DNA of 64,000 nucleotides from positions 434,001 to 498,000 of the forward strand of contig NZ_JAMTCK010000002.1 of NCBI RefSeq assembly GCF_024171785.1. Direction: 5' to 3'. Both the position numbers and the translations under genes were made by a program. The DNA is from Goodfellowiella coeruleoviolacea. Its GTDB lineage: Bacteria > Actinomycetota > Actinomycetes > Mycobacteriales > Pseudonocardiaceae. Below the pieces are notes generated by a model that was not told the DNA's origin, searched no databases, and was given only the letters and a program-made list of their open reading frames with translations. This document shows, one piece after another, positions 17,829 through 26,215 of the stretch (positions are counted from its first letter, which is position 1; every line of letters starts with the position of its first letter).

Positions 17829-18043
17829 GCCACCCGTTCTTCCACAGGGCGGGAGACCGATCAAGGAATCAGTTGCCCCGCACAGAAGTTCGCCGTCCTG
17901 GTTGTGCCGGGCGCGCTGGTGATTGACAAGGCGGGTGATCACCCACCATCGTCGCCAGTAGCAGCCTTTTACGGCACTGGCTCGTCCCGTTACGGTGGGC
18001 TGGCCGGATCGGGAACGCCGGAGACCGACCAAGGAGGACAAGG

Positions 18044-18805
18044 ATGTCGCAGAGCCTGAACCGGGTCGCCGTGGTGACCGGAGCCGCCCGGGGGATCGGG
18101 GCGGCCACGGCTCGCCGGCTCGCCAGGGACGGGTTCGCGGTGGCCGTGCTCGACCTGGACGAGCAGAGCGCGTCGGGCACTGCCGAGGCGATCGTCGCCG
18201 ACGGGGGCACGGCTCTGGCGGTGGCCGCTGACGTCAGCGACGAGCAGCAGGTCAACGCCGCGGTCGACACCGTGGCCGAACGGCTCGGTCCGCCCGTGGT
18301 CCTGGTCAACAACGCCGGCGTGACCAGGGACAACCTGCTGTTCAAGATGTCTTCCGATGACTGGGACACGGTGTTGAACGTGCACCTGCGGGGTGCCTTC
18401 CTGGCCAGCCGGGCCGTGCAGAAGTACCAGGTCGACCAGGGCTGGGGCCGGATCGTCAACCTGTCAAGCAGTTCCGCGCTGGGCAACCGGGGACAGGCCA
18501 ACTACGCGGCGGCCAAGGCCGGCATGCAGGGCTTCACCAAGACCCTGGCCATCGAGCTGGGCAAGTTCGGCGTGACGGTCAACGCGGTCGCGCCCGGGTT
18601 CATCGAGACCGAGATGACCGCGGCCACGGCCGCCCGGCTGGGCGTGGACTTCGATGACTTCAAGGCGGCGGCCGCCAAGGGCATCCCGGTGCAGCGGGTC
18701 GGCCAGCCCGAGGACGTGGCCAACACCATCGCCTTCCTGGTCAGCGACGAGGCCTCGTTCGTGTCCGGTCAGGTCATCTACGTGGCCGGCGGCCCGCTGG
18801 ACTGA
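18044..18805 (+). CDS. FabG-like 3-oxoacyl reductase / 3-hydroxyacyl-CoA dehydrogenase (SDR)
   Basis: 253 aa classical short-chain dehydrogenase with TGAARGIG (13-20), NNAGVTRDN, catalytic Ser in SSSSALGNRGQANYAAAKAG with YxxxK, and C-terminal FVSGQVIYVAGGPLD. FabG annotation fits by sequence, but next to MaoC and acyl-CoA dehydrogenases it more probably works in beta-oxidation-like chemistry. ATG 18044 follows AAGGAGGACAAGG. The gap to the next gene is 57 bp. Confidence 0.9.
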   Translation: MSQSLNRVAVVTGAARGIGAATARRLARDGFAVAVLDLDEQSASGTAEAIVADGGTALAVAADVSDEQQVNAAVDTVAERLGPPVVLVNNAGVTRDNLLFKMSSDDWDTVLNVHLRGAFLASRAVQKYQVDQGWGRIVNLSSSSALGNRGQANYAAAKAGMQGFTKTLAIELGKFGVTVNAVAPGFIETEMTAATAARLGVDFDDFKAAAAKGIPVQRVGQPEDVANTIAFLVSDEASFVSGQVIYVAGGPLD

Positions 18806-18862
18806 TATCCCCGAACAACCCAGCACCCGTGCGGGATCGGCCAGGTCGACAGGGAGGTCGTC

Positions 18863-20071
18863 GTGAGCACCGAGGCACACCAGGCTCCGCCACCGAGCGC
18901 GGACGAACTCAGGCAGCGGGTGCGCGACCTGCTGGCCACCCACGATCCGGCGACCACCGAGCGGGTGGAGTTCCTGCGCGCCCGGTTCGACGCCGGGCTG
19001 GCCTGGGTGCACTTCCCGGTCGGCCTCGGCGGGCTCGGCCTGCCCAGGGTGTCGCAGGAGGTGGTGGACGCCGAACTGGCCGCGGCCGGCGCGCCCGACA
19101 ACAACCCGCGCCGCATCGGCATCGGGTTGGGCATGGCCGCGCCGACCATCCTCCGCTACGGCACGAGTGAGCAGCAGGCCCGCTTCCTTCGTCCACTGTG
19201 GACAGGCGAGGAGGTGTGGTGCCAGCTGTTCAGCGAACCGGGGGCCGGTTCGGACCTGGCCGCGCTGGGCACCAGGGCGGTGCGCGACGGCGACGACTGG
19301 GTGGTGACCGGGCAGAAGGTGTGGACCTCCATGGCCCACGAGGCCCGCTGGGCCATCCTGGTCGCCCGCACCGACCCGGACGTGCCCAAGCACCAGGGCA
19401 TCACCTACTTCGTCCTGGACATGACCGCGCCGGGTGTGCAGGTCCGGCCGCTGCGCCAGCTCACCGGCGAGGCCGAGTTCAACGAGGTCTTCCTGGACGG
19501 CGTGCGGGTGCCGGACAGCCAGCGGCTCGGCGCGGTCGGCGAGGGCTGGCGGGTCGCCCAGACCACGCTGATGAACGAGCGGGTGTCCATCGGCGGCATG
19601 GCCGAGCCCCGCGAGGCGGGCATCATCGGGCTGGCCGCGCGCACCTGGCGGGAACACCCCGAACTGCGCACCCCCGGCCTGCACGAGCGGCTGCTGCGGC
19701 TGTGGGTGGACGCGGAGGCGGCCCGGCTGACCAAGGAGTGGTTGCGGCAGCGGCTCGCCGCCGGCCAGCCCGGTCCGGAGGGATCGGCGGCCAAGTTCGC
19801 CTTCGCCCGGCTCAACCAGCAGATCTCCGGTTTCGAACTCGACCTCCTCGGTGAGCAGGCACTGCGCTACCCGGACTGGACCATGCGCCGACCCACCCAG
19901 GTGGACATGCTCGGCGGCTCGCCCGGATTCCGCTACCTGCGGGCGAAGGGCAACTCCATCGAGGGCGGCACCTCGGAGATCCTGCGCAACATCATCGCCG
20001 AGCGGGTGCTCGGGCTACCGACCGAGCCACGCATCGACAAGGACGTGCCGTGGAAGGACCTGCCGAAGTGA
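18863..20071 (+). CDS. Acyl-CoA dehydrogenase, subunit/paralogue 1
   Basis: 402 aa FAD enzyme introducing a 2,3 double bond into acyl-CoA. Visible are the FAD/substrate block EVWCQLFSEPGAGSDLAALG, VVTGQKVWTS, and the C-terminal SIEGGTSEILRNIIAERVLG typical of the fold. GTG 18863 follows GGGAGG. Adjacent, non-identical acyl-CoA dehydrogenase genes in actinobacteria often form alpha2beta2 heterotetramers, so this gene and the next may encode one enzyme. Its last codons (VPWKDLPK) and stop are repeated 86 bp downstream. Confidence 0.92.
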   Translation: MSTEAHQAPPPSADELRQRVRDLLATHDPATTERVEFLRARFDAGLAWVHFPVGLGGLGLPRVSQEVVDAELAAAGAPDNNPRRIGIGLGMAAPTILRYGTSEQQARFLRPLWTGEEVWCQLFSEPGAGSDLAALGTRAVRDGDDWVVTGQKVWTSMAHEARWAILVARTDPDVPKHQGITYFVLDMTAPGVQVRPLRQLTGEAEFNEVFLDGVRVPDSQRLGAVGEGWRVAQTTLMNERVSIGGMAEPREAGIIGLAARTWREHPELRTPGLHERLLRLWVDAEAARLTKEWLRQRLAAGQPGPEGSAAKFAFARLNQQISGFELDLLGEQALRYPDWTMRRPTQVDMLGGSPGFRYLRAKGNSIEGGTSEILRNIIAERVLGLPTEPRIDKDVPWKDLPK

Positions 20072-20158
20072 GCGCCGTGGCGCGGGTCGGTGTTGTCGCT
20101 GCCGAGCTGTTGTCGGGTGGAGTCGAGGACGTGCCGTGGAAGGACCTGCCGAAGTGAG
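20041..20158 (+). repeat. 32-bp direct repeat (86-bp period) duplicating the junction of the two acyl-CoA dehydrogenase genes
   Basis: An identical 32-bp segment begins at 20041 and 20127, starting GGACGTGCCGTGGAAGGACC and ending AAGTGAG. It encodes the end of the first dehydrogenase (VPWKDLPK, stop) and the GTGA start overlap. Between the copies lies a 29-codon micro-ORF (20068-20157). It starts on the GTG that overlaps the first gene's TGA, ends with the same VPWKDLPK, and its TGA overlaps the GTG (20154) of the second dehydrogenase. Confidence 0.92.
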
Positions 20159-21317
20159 TACCGCACCGTCAACCGCTCACGACCACACCCACACCGCCGG
20201 CCCGGACCTGCTCTACAGCGAGGTGGAGGACGAGCTGCGGGCCAGTGTCCGCGCCCTGCTCGCCGACCACTGCGCGTGGCCGACCGTGCTGGCCAGGGTG
20301 GAAACCGACGAACCCTACGACGTGGGACTGTGGCGCCGGCTGGCCGCCGAGGTGGGCGTGGCCGGCCTGGCGGTGCCGGAAGCCGAGGGCGGGGCCGGCG
20401 CGTCCTGGCGTGAGGTGGCCGTGGTGGCCGAGGAGCTGGGCCGGGCGGTCGCCCCGGTGCCGTTCCTGGGCAGTGCCGTGCTGAGCACGGTCGCACTGCT
20501 GGCCGTGGGCGATTCCGCCCTGGTCGGTGACCTCGCCAGCGGTACCCGCACGGCCGCCTTGGCCGTGCCGCTGTCCACCGCGCCCGATGCCGCCTTCCCC
20601 GGTGGCGTGCGGGTCGAGCCGGGCGAGGTGCTCACCGGCGCGGTGACCAGCGTCGCCGACGTCCTGCCCGCCGATGTGCTGCTGGTGCCCGCGCTGGGCG
20701 AGGCCGGGCCGGCACTGTACGCGGTGGACCGGGCGGCCGAGGGGGTCACGCTGACCGGGGTGTCCTCTTTGGACCTCACCAGGCGGCTGGCCGATGTCAC
20801 GCTGCGGGCCGCCCCCGGGCGGCTGCTGGCCAGCGGGACGGCCGCGCGGGACGCGCTGCGCGGCGCACTGCACACGGGTGCGGCGCTGCTGGCCTCCGAA
20901 CAGCTCGGGCTCGCCGAGCAGGCGTTGGCGACCACGGTGGACTACCTCAGGACCAGGCACCAGTTCGGCCGGCCGGTCGGCTCGTTCCAGGCGCTCAAGC
21001 ACCGGCTGGCTGACCTGTGGGTGGGGATCACCCAGGCCAGGGCGGTGGCCAGGTACGCGGTGGGCACGGTGGCCGACGGCGATCCGGACGCGGGCGTGGC
21101 GGTCGCGGTGGCGCAGAGCTTCGTGTCGGAGCTGGCCGTGCTGGCCACCGAGGAGATGGTGCAGCTGCACGGCGGGGTCGGCTTCACCTGGGAGCACCCC
21201 GCGCACCTGTACCTCAAGCGCGCCAAGGCCGACGCCATCGCCCTGGGCAGCGCCGACCACCACCGGGCGAGCCTCGCCGGACTGATCGACCTGCCAGGGG
21301 TCCCGGCTGTCCGATGA
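20154..21317 (+). CDS. Acyl-CoA dehydrogenase, subunit/paralogue 2
   Basis: 387 aa. Acyl-CoA dehydrogenase fold with EVAVVAEELGRAVAPVPFLG, TVDYLRTRHQFGRPVGSFQA, ALKHRLADLW and VQLHGGVGFTWEHPAHLYLK. The middle domain is more divergent than in paralogue 1. GTG 20154 is used because it lies in the duplicated GTGA coupling site and gives MSTAPSTAHD; upstream frame is antisense-like coding of the previous gene. Likely obligate partner of the preceding gene. Confidence 0.92.
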   Translation: MSTAPSTAHDHTHTAGPDLLYSEVEDELRASVRALLADHCAWPTVLARVETDEPYDVGLWRRLAAEVGVAGLAVPEAEGGAGASWREVAVVAEELGRAVAPVPFLGSAVLSTVALLAVGDSALVGDLASGTRTAALAVPLSTAPDAAFPGGVRVEPGEVLTGAVTSVADVLPADVLLVPALGEAGPALYAVDRAAEGVTLTGVSSLDLTRRLADVTLRAAPGRLLASGTAARDALRGALHTGAALLASEQLGLAEQALATTVDYLRTRHQFGRPVGSFQALKHRLADLWVGITQARAVARYAVGTVADGDPDAGVAVAVAQSFVSELAVLATEEMVQLHGGVGFTWEHPAHLYLKRAKADAIALGSADHHRASLAGLIDLPGVPAVR

Positions 21318-21333
21318 GGACTGTCCACTCCGG

Positions 21334-21837
21334 TCAGACTTCGGTGCTGCCGGAGTTCTGCAGCCGACCGGCGGGACGGTCCACCGCGCGCAGCAGCAGC
21401 CCGTGCAGGTTGGCGCGCTCGGCGTCGGTCAGGTGGTCCAGTGGTGACCGGTGCACGAGCCGCTTGAGCAGCCGGTCCCGGGTGGCCGAACCGGCCGAGG
21501 TGAGCACGAGCTGCTTGGCGCGGCGGTCGCGCGGGTGCGGGCGCCGCTCCACCAGCCCCTGGCGCTCCAACCGGTCGATCACGTAGGTCACGTTCGGCGG
21601 TTCGCAGCACATCCGCGCGGCCAGTTCGCGCATGGTGAGCGGCTGGTCCAGTTCGCGCAGCGCGACCGCCTGTGGCGCGGTCAGGTCCATGCCCACCACG
21701 CTGCCCCGGACGTGCTCGTCAAGCCGCCATGCGAGTTCGGACACCAGTCCGCACAGCTGCTGCACCGCTGCCTCGTTGGCCGCGGAGCCGGTCGTCGAGC
21801 TGGCTGCGGACTGGCCTGGTTGATCCGCCACTGCCAT
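21334..21837 (-). CDS. MarR-family transcriptional regulator
   Basis: 167 aa winged-helix protein: MDLTAPQAVALREL, LTMRELAARMCCEPPNVTYV (recognition helix), IDRLERQGLVERRPHPRDRR (wing with the family's DxR) and KQLVLTSAG. ATG 21837 gives MAVADQPGQS. It faces the acyl-CoA dehydrogenase operon tail-to-tail (16 bp), so it does not share its promoter. The upstream 170 bp hold an imperfect inverted repeat that may be its own operator. Ligand unknown. Confidence 0.9.
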   Translation of the reverse strand: MAVADQPGQSAASSTTGSAANEAAVQQLCGLVSELAWRLDEHVRGSVVGMDLTAPQAVALRELDQPLTMRELAARMCCEPPNVTYVIDRLERQGLVERRPHPRDRRAKQLVLTSAGSATRDRLLKRLVHRSPLDHLTDAERANLHGLLLRAVDRPAGRLQNSGSTEV

Positions 21838-21895
21838 GCCCCGAGCGTACGTCCGAGCACCGAACCCAACGAGGCCAACGGTGAAAGCTCGAAGC

Positions 21896-21927
21896 TTGTC
21901 CGCGACACGATGTTTAGTCGGCGACAA
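21896..21927. promoter_or_regulatory. Imperfect inverted repeat upstream of the MarR gene
   Basis: TTGTCCGCGAC (21896-21906) and GTCGGCGACAA (21917-21927) form partly matching arms about 10 bp apart. Possible MarR autoregulatory site; arms are not perfect. The rest of 21838-22007 shows only a TCCACGGTGGA palindrome (21969-21979). Confidence 0.3.
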
Positions 21928-22007
21928 CCCCGTTCCGCGCCGACGAAACACCAACCGCCCCACCAATGTCCACGGTGGACGTGCAGCGCCTGCTGGACCG
22001 AACCGGG

Positions 22008-22751
22008 TCAGCGGGCGCGCTGGAACATCGCCTCGATTCCGGCGAGCAGACACTCCAGGCTGAACTCGAAACGCCGGTCGGCGTCGGGGTTGTCCGACTC
22101 CAGAATCCTGCGGTTGAAGTGCGGGTAGCGTCCGGACTCGACCACCTGCGTCACGTAGGCGCCCATCGACTCCTGCCACTCGGTTTCGGTCATGCCGGTG
22201 CGGCGCTGCGCCTCCAGGTCGGCCAGTTCCACGGTGACCTCGCCCAGCACGTGGGCGTTGAGCGCCTCCGACGCCATGGTGGCCAGGGTGGCGTCCTCGG
22301 TCACCCGGCCCAGCACGCCGAGCAGGTGGTCGAACTTGGCGATGACGTTCGGGCCGAGTGCTGTGCGCCGGGACGCCTGCTGCACCAGCCAGGGATGGCG
22401 CAGCATGGTGGCGCGCGACTGGCGGGCCCAGTCGGCCAGCTCCGCCCGCCAGTGCCGCTGGCCCGGCTCGGGCAGTGGGTGCTCGCCGTGCACCGCCTCC
22501 ACCATCAGGTCGATCAGCTCGTCCTTGTTGGTGACGTGCCGGTACAGCGAGGTGGTGCCCGATCCCATCTCGGTGGCGATCCGGCGCATGGACAGCGCGT
22601 CGATGCCTTCGGCGTCGGCGATCTGGATCGCGGTGCGCACGATCTTCGCCACGGTGACCACCGGACGGCTGGGGCGTTCTCGCTCGCGCATCCACAGCAG
22701 GGGTGCGGGCTCCCGGGGCGACCGGGGTTCGGGCTGTGACCGAGACGACAT
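22008..22751 (-). CDS. TetR-family regulator of the adjacent monooxygenase
   Basis: 247 aa. After a basic Pro/Arg-rich leader comes the TetR HTH (TVAKIVRTAIQIADAEGIDA, LSMRRIATEMGSGTTSLYRH, VTNKDELIDLM) and a tetracycline-repressor-like C-terminal domain. ATG 22751 lies inside the first of three related 15-bp sites shared with the divergent monooxygenase gene, so autoregulation and repression of the monooxygenase are expected. This pairing is typical of inducible drug or aromatic detoxification. Confidence 0.92.
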   Translation of the reverse strand: MSSRSQPEPRSPREPAPLLWMRERERPSRPVVTVAKIVRTAIQIADAEGIDALSMRRIATEMGSGTTSLYRHVTNKDELIDLMVEAVHGEHPLPEPGQRHWRAELADWARQSRATMLRHPWLVQQASRRTALGPNVIAKFDHLLGVLGRVTEDATLATMASEALNAHVLGEVTVELADLEAQRRTGMTETEWQESMGAYVTQVVESGRYPHFNRRILESDNPDADRRFEFSLECLLAGIEAMFQRAR

Positions 22752-22804
22752 GGGAACAGTGTACCCATTGAGTACAGTGTGCCCATCGCGGGAACAGTGT
22801 TCCC
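22752..22804. promoter_or_regulatory. Triple operator between TetR and monooxygenase genes
   Basis: Three related 15-mers: GGGAACAGTGTACCC (22752-22766), GAGTACAGTGTGCCC (22770-22784) and the perfect palindrome GGGAACAGTGTTCCC (22790-22804). They fill the intergenic space right up to the TetR start codon. Confidence 0.75.
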
Positions 22805-22828
22805 AACTCGTTCACCTGAGGAGTTGCC

Positions 22829-24499
22829 ATGTCCCAGATCCCGGTCCTCATCGCCGGCGGCGGCACGGTCGGCCTGGCCACCGCCGTGTTCCTCGGCCAC
22901 CACGGCGTGCCCGCACTCGTTGTCGAGCGCCGTCCAGCCCCGGCCAACCACCCGAGGGCGCTCGGCCTCAGCCCCCGCACGCTGGAGCTGTTCCGCGAGG
23001 TCGGGTTGTCCGACGTGGTGGACACCGCCGCCGTGCGCAACGCGCAGCTCTGGAAGGCGGACGCGCGCACCGTCGCCGAGATCGACCGGAGCAAGGCCCC
23101 CAGCCCGGGACCGAGGCCGGCCGACGCCCTGACACCGGTGCTGGCTCGCGGCCACTACCCCCAGGACCACCTGGACGCCGTGCTGTTACCGGCGGCGCGG
23201 CAGCGCGGCGCCGCCGTGGAGTACGGCGTCGCGGTGCACGCGGTGGACCAGGACGCCGACGGCGTGTCCGTGACGCTGTCCGACGGGCGGGTGATCCGCG
23301 CCGACTACCTGGTCGGCGCCGACGGGCTGAACAGCGCCGTCCGCACGTCGCTGGGCATCAGCACCACCGGACCCGGTGAGATCGGCAACATCGTGATCAA
23401 CATCCTGTTCCACGCTGACCTGAACGGCCGGTTCGGCACCATGCCGCTGATGACCCAGATCAGCCACCCGGACGCGGCCGGCATGCTGCTGGCCGTGGGC
23501 GAGCGGCGCTGGGTCATGCACGTCACCGTGCCCGCCGACGCCGGCCTGAGCGCCGCCGACTTCACCGAACAGCGCTGCGCCGAAGCCGTGCGCACCGCGA
23601 TCGGCGCGGACGACGTGCCCGTGGAGATCGTCAGCGCGCTACCGTGGCGGGCCACCGTGCGGATGGCCGACGAGTTCCGGTCCGGCAGGGCGTTCCTGGT
23701 CGGCGACGCGGCACGGGCCGTCTCACCGCTCGGCGCGTTCGGGCTGAACACCGGCCTGGCCGACGCGCACAACCTCGCGTGGAAACTGGCCGCGGTGCTG
23801 GCCGGTCAGGCCGGCGACGCCCTGCTGGACAGCTACCACCAGGAGCGCCACGCCATCGCCGAACTGGTGACCCGCCAGGCGCTGCTGCGCTGGGAGAACC
23901 CCCGGCTGCACTGGGACCCGAGCGCGGTCGCCGAGCGCGCGGCCGTGGGCGCGTGGAACGCATCACTGGTCACCATGGGCTACCGCTACCACGGCTCGAA
24001 CGCGGTGTTCGGCCCGGTGGCACCGGTGCCGTCCACCGAGGACCTGGCGGCCAGCCTGGACGGGGCACCCGGCAGCCACCTGCCGCACCGCTGGTTGCGG
24101 CGCAACGGCCCGAGCGGCGCGGACGGCGGAGACGTGTCCACCCTTGACCTGATCGGCTCCCGGTTCACCGTGCTGGCCGGCCCGGCCGGTGCGGACTGGT
24201 GCGCGGCGGCCGGCAAGGTTGGCGCGGACCTCGGTCTGGACCTGCGGGCGGTGCGGATCACCGGCCCGGCCAACGGGACCAGCCAGGACGGGCAGACCAG
24301 CCAGGACGGGGAGGTCACCGACCCGACCGGGCAGTGGCCGGCGTCCGTGGGCATCGGTGACTCGGGCGCGTTGCTGGTGCGGCCGGACGGGTTCGTCGCC
24401 TGGCGGTCCACGACCACGCCGGCCGACCCGGCCGCCGCGCTCGGCGCGGCGCTGACCGCCGTCACCGGCCGCGCGAACTACCCGACGGCTGCCAGCTGA
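22829..24499 (+). CDS. FAD-dependent aromatic monooxygenase (PHBH class)
   Basis: 556 aa. N-terminal Rossmann motif IAGGGTVGLATAVFLGHHGV with VVERRPAPANHPRALGLSPR, the DG motif DYLVGADGLNSAVR, and the GD motif FLVGDAARAVSPLGAFGLN with TGLADAHNLAWKL. A C-terminal thioredoxin-like domain (about 430-550) follows, as in the phenol/rifampicin/tetracycline hydroxylase group. Uses NAD(P)H and O2. Divergent TetR control suggests inducible modification of a xenobiotic or antibiotic; substrate cannot be read from sequence. Usual GDAAH has Arg instead of His here. Confidence 0.9.
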   Translation: MSQIPVLIAGGGTVGLATAVFLGHHGVPALVVERRPAPANHPRALGLSPRTLELFREVGLSDVVDTAAVRNAQLWKADARTVAEIDRSKAPSPGPRPADALTPVLARGHYPQDHLDAVLLPAARQRGAAVEYGVAVHAVDQDADGVSVTLSDGRVIRADYLVGADGLNSAVRTSLGISTTGPGEIGNIVINILFHADLNGRFGTMPLMTQISHPDAAGMLLAVGERRWVMHVTVPADAGLSAADFTEQRCAEAVRTAIGADDVPVEIVSALPWRATVRMADEFRSGRAFLVGDAARAVSPLGAFGLNTGLADAHNLAWKLAAVLAGQAGDALLDSYHQERHAIAELVTRQALLRWENPRLHWDPSAVAERAAVGAWNASLVTMGYRYHGSNAVFGPVAPVPSTEDLAASLDGAPGSHLPHRWLRRNGPSGADGGDVSTLDLIGSRFTVLAGPAGADWCAAAGKVGADLGLDLRAVRITGPANGTSQDGQTSQDGEVTDPTGQWPASVGIGDSGALLVRPDGFVAWRSTTTPADPAAALGAALTAVTGRANYPTAAS

Positions 24500-24560
24500 T
24501 CCGACTGGCGCGCCGGAGCCGGTCACTTTTCCGCCCGGCGGGAGTAGCCCACGGGGGTGG

Positions 24561-24610
24561 CCGGCCCAGCGCGAAGCAGGCCGGCACAGCGCGAAGCAGG
24601 CCGGCCCAGC
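24561..24610. repeat. 20-bp x2.5 tandem repeat in intergenic region
   Basis: CCGGCCCAGCGCGAAGCAGG (24561-24580), CCGGCACAGCGCGAAGCAGG (24581-24600) and half of a third (24601-24610), 62 bp after the monooxygenase stop. The rest of 24500-24784 shows nothing I can support. Confidence 0.85.
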
Positions 24611-24784
24611 GGTGGAACCGATCGGCCCGCGCGGCGTCCCACTGGCAGCACCTGAACAGTGGGCGGTGACAGCGAGTTGGCGAAGAGGAACAGCGGGCAA
24701 CGGCGCGTGTCGGCGAGACAGCGCACGGCGACCAAGGACCCGGGGCGTTGGACGGCGGCCGGCCGGCCGCGCTCCCGAGGCGTC

Positions 24785-25387
24785 ATGCGCGACATGCTCG
24801 CCGGCCCGACCAACTGGCGCCGGCGCGCGCGGCTGCTCTACCCGTTGCGCTGCAACGCCACGCGCACCACCCTCTCACCCGGCTACTCGCCGAACGGCAA
24901 CGCACTGTTCTGGGAGTTCGCCTACTTCCCAGCGGTCCCACGGCGGGGCCGGGCGGCGTGGTTGATCGGCGCCGTTCTCCCGCTCACCGTCATGGCGCTC
25001 AGTCCGACACCGGGGTTGCTCAACGCGGACATCCCCGTCGTGCTCGGTCTCCTCCTCCTGCCGGTCAACGGATTCGCCCTGCTGCTCCTGCTGTCCTTCC
25101 TCATCACGCAGCTGTTGCCAGGTCGACAGTTCTGGCAGCCGGGGCCGCTCCCGATGCTGGCGCTGAGCGTTGTCTGTGGCATTCCACTGGTTCTCGGCGC
25201 GGGCGCACTGCACGAGCGGATCGACGAGCGGCACCAGTTCGTGCGCGACCTGGTGGAATGGGTGCAGGTACTGGGTGGCGGGATGATCGGAGCCGCAGCC
25301 CTGGGCGCGTTCCTGTGGATGCCGATCGCCTGGATCATGTACCGGTCACGGCGCATCCACGCCGTCAACCTCGACGCACTCGACTGA
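24785..25387 (+). CDS. Membrane protein of unknown function
   Basis: 200 aa from ATG 24785 (an upstream start at 24659 would add a Lys/Arg-rich, non-conserved-looking leader). Four hydrophobic segments can be seen: WLIGAVLPLTVMAL, VVLGLLLLPVNGFALLLLLS, PMLALSVVCGIPLVLGAGAL and MIGAAALGAFLWMPIAWIM. It ends with a short basic tail. No motif recognised. It ends 6 bp before lipB, so co-transcription is likely but a functional link is not evident. Confidence 0.65.
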   Translation: MRDMLAGPTNWRRRARLLYPLRCNATRTTLSPGYSPNGNALFWEFAYFPAVPRRGRAAWLIGAVLPLTVMALSPTPGLLNADIPVVLGLLLLPVNGFALLLLLSFLITQLLPGRQFWQPGPLPMLALSVVCGIPLVLGAGALHERIDERHQFVRDLVEWVQVLGGGMIGAAALGAFLWMPIAWIMYRSRRIHAVNLDALD

Positions 25388-25393
25388 TCCTCG

Positions 25394-26113
25394 GTGTTAC
25401 CGTTTGTTGTGGCAAAGACCTGGGACAACGGCGGTGGATCGGGCACGGACCTGCCCCCGCTGCACCGAGTCGACCTGGGCAGAATCCCCTACGCACAGGC
25501 ACTTGAGGACATGGCGGCCTGGGTCGTCCAACGCCGCGCCGACGAGGTGCCGGACCGCCTGTACCTGCTCAGCCATCCACAGGTGATCACCTACGGTGAC
25601 CGCACCCCACTGGACGACCTGCCCACCGAGGCCACCGCGATCAACCACATCCCCACCTTCCCGGTCGATCGCGGCGGCTTCGCCACCTACCACGGCCCCG
25701 GCCAGCTGATCGGCTACCTGGTGATGAACATCCGCCAGCGCGGGCCGGGAGATGTGGTGCGGTGGTTGGAGAACGGCCTGATCAAGGCGTTGGCCGAACT
25801 CGGCTTCGACGCGGTGCGCCGGGAGACCCCCAAGGGCGCCAGCAGCCTGGTCGGGGTGTGGACGCCCGACCACCGCAAGATCGGTTCGATCGGCATGCGG
25901 ATTCGCGGCGGGATCACCAGTCACGGCTTCGCGCTCAACATCGACCCGGACATGACCGTGTTCGAGCAGTTCACCGTGTGCGGCCTGCACGACGTCACGA
26001 TGGCTTCGCTGAGCCAGCTCGCGGCCGAGCAGAACCGCCCGACCCCCACCGACGCGCAGGTCAGGAACGCGGTGGCCGACGCGCTGGGCGCGATCACACC
26101 GGCACCGCGGTGA
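25394..26113 (+). CDS. lipB: Octanoyl-[acyl-carrier-protein]:protein N-octanoyltransferase
   Basis: 239 aa. Transfers octanoate from ACP to lipoyl domains in lipoate synthesis. Family motifs are present in order: RGGFATYHGPGQLIGYLVMN (substrate loop), SLVGVWTPDHRKIGSIGMRI (conserved Lys) and SHGFALNIDPD, then the catalytic Cys in FTVCGLHDVTMASL. GTG 25394; GTG 25409 is an alternative. No lipA follows, so it may be a second, unlinked copy. Confidence 0.92.
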   Translation: MLPFVVAKTWDNGGGSGTDLPPLHRVDLGRIPYAQALEDMAAWVVQRRADEVPDRLYLLSHPQVITYGDRTPLDDLPTEATAINHIPTFPVDRGGFATYHGPGQLIGYLVMNIRQRGPGDVVRWLENGLIKALAELGFDAVRRETPKGASSLVGVWTPDHRKIGSIGMRIRGGITSHGFALNIDPDMTVFEQFTVCGLHDVTMASLSQLAAEQNRPTPTDAQVRNAVADALGAITPAPR

Positions 26114-26215
26114 GCGGACCGCCGAGAGCCCACCCGTGGGCATCCGGGCCGGTGCGCGCGATCAACTGGCGCATCAGGAAGATGGTGCCCTGACCGCTGT
26201 CAGTGGACGCCGTCG

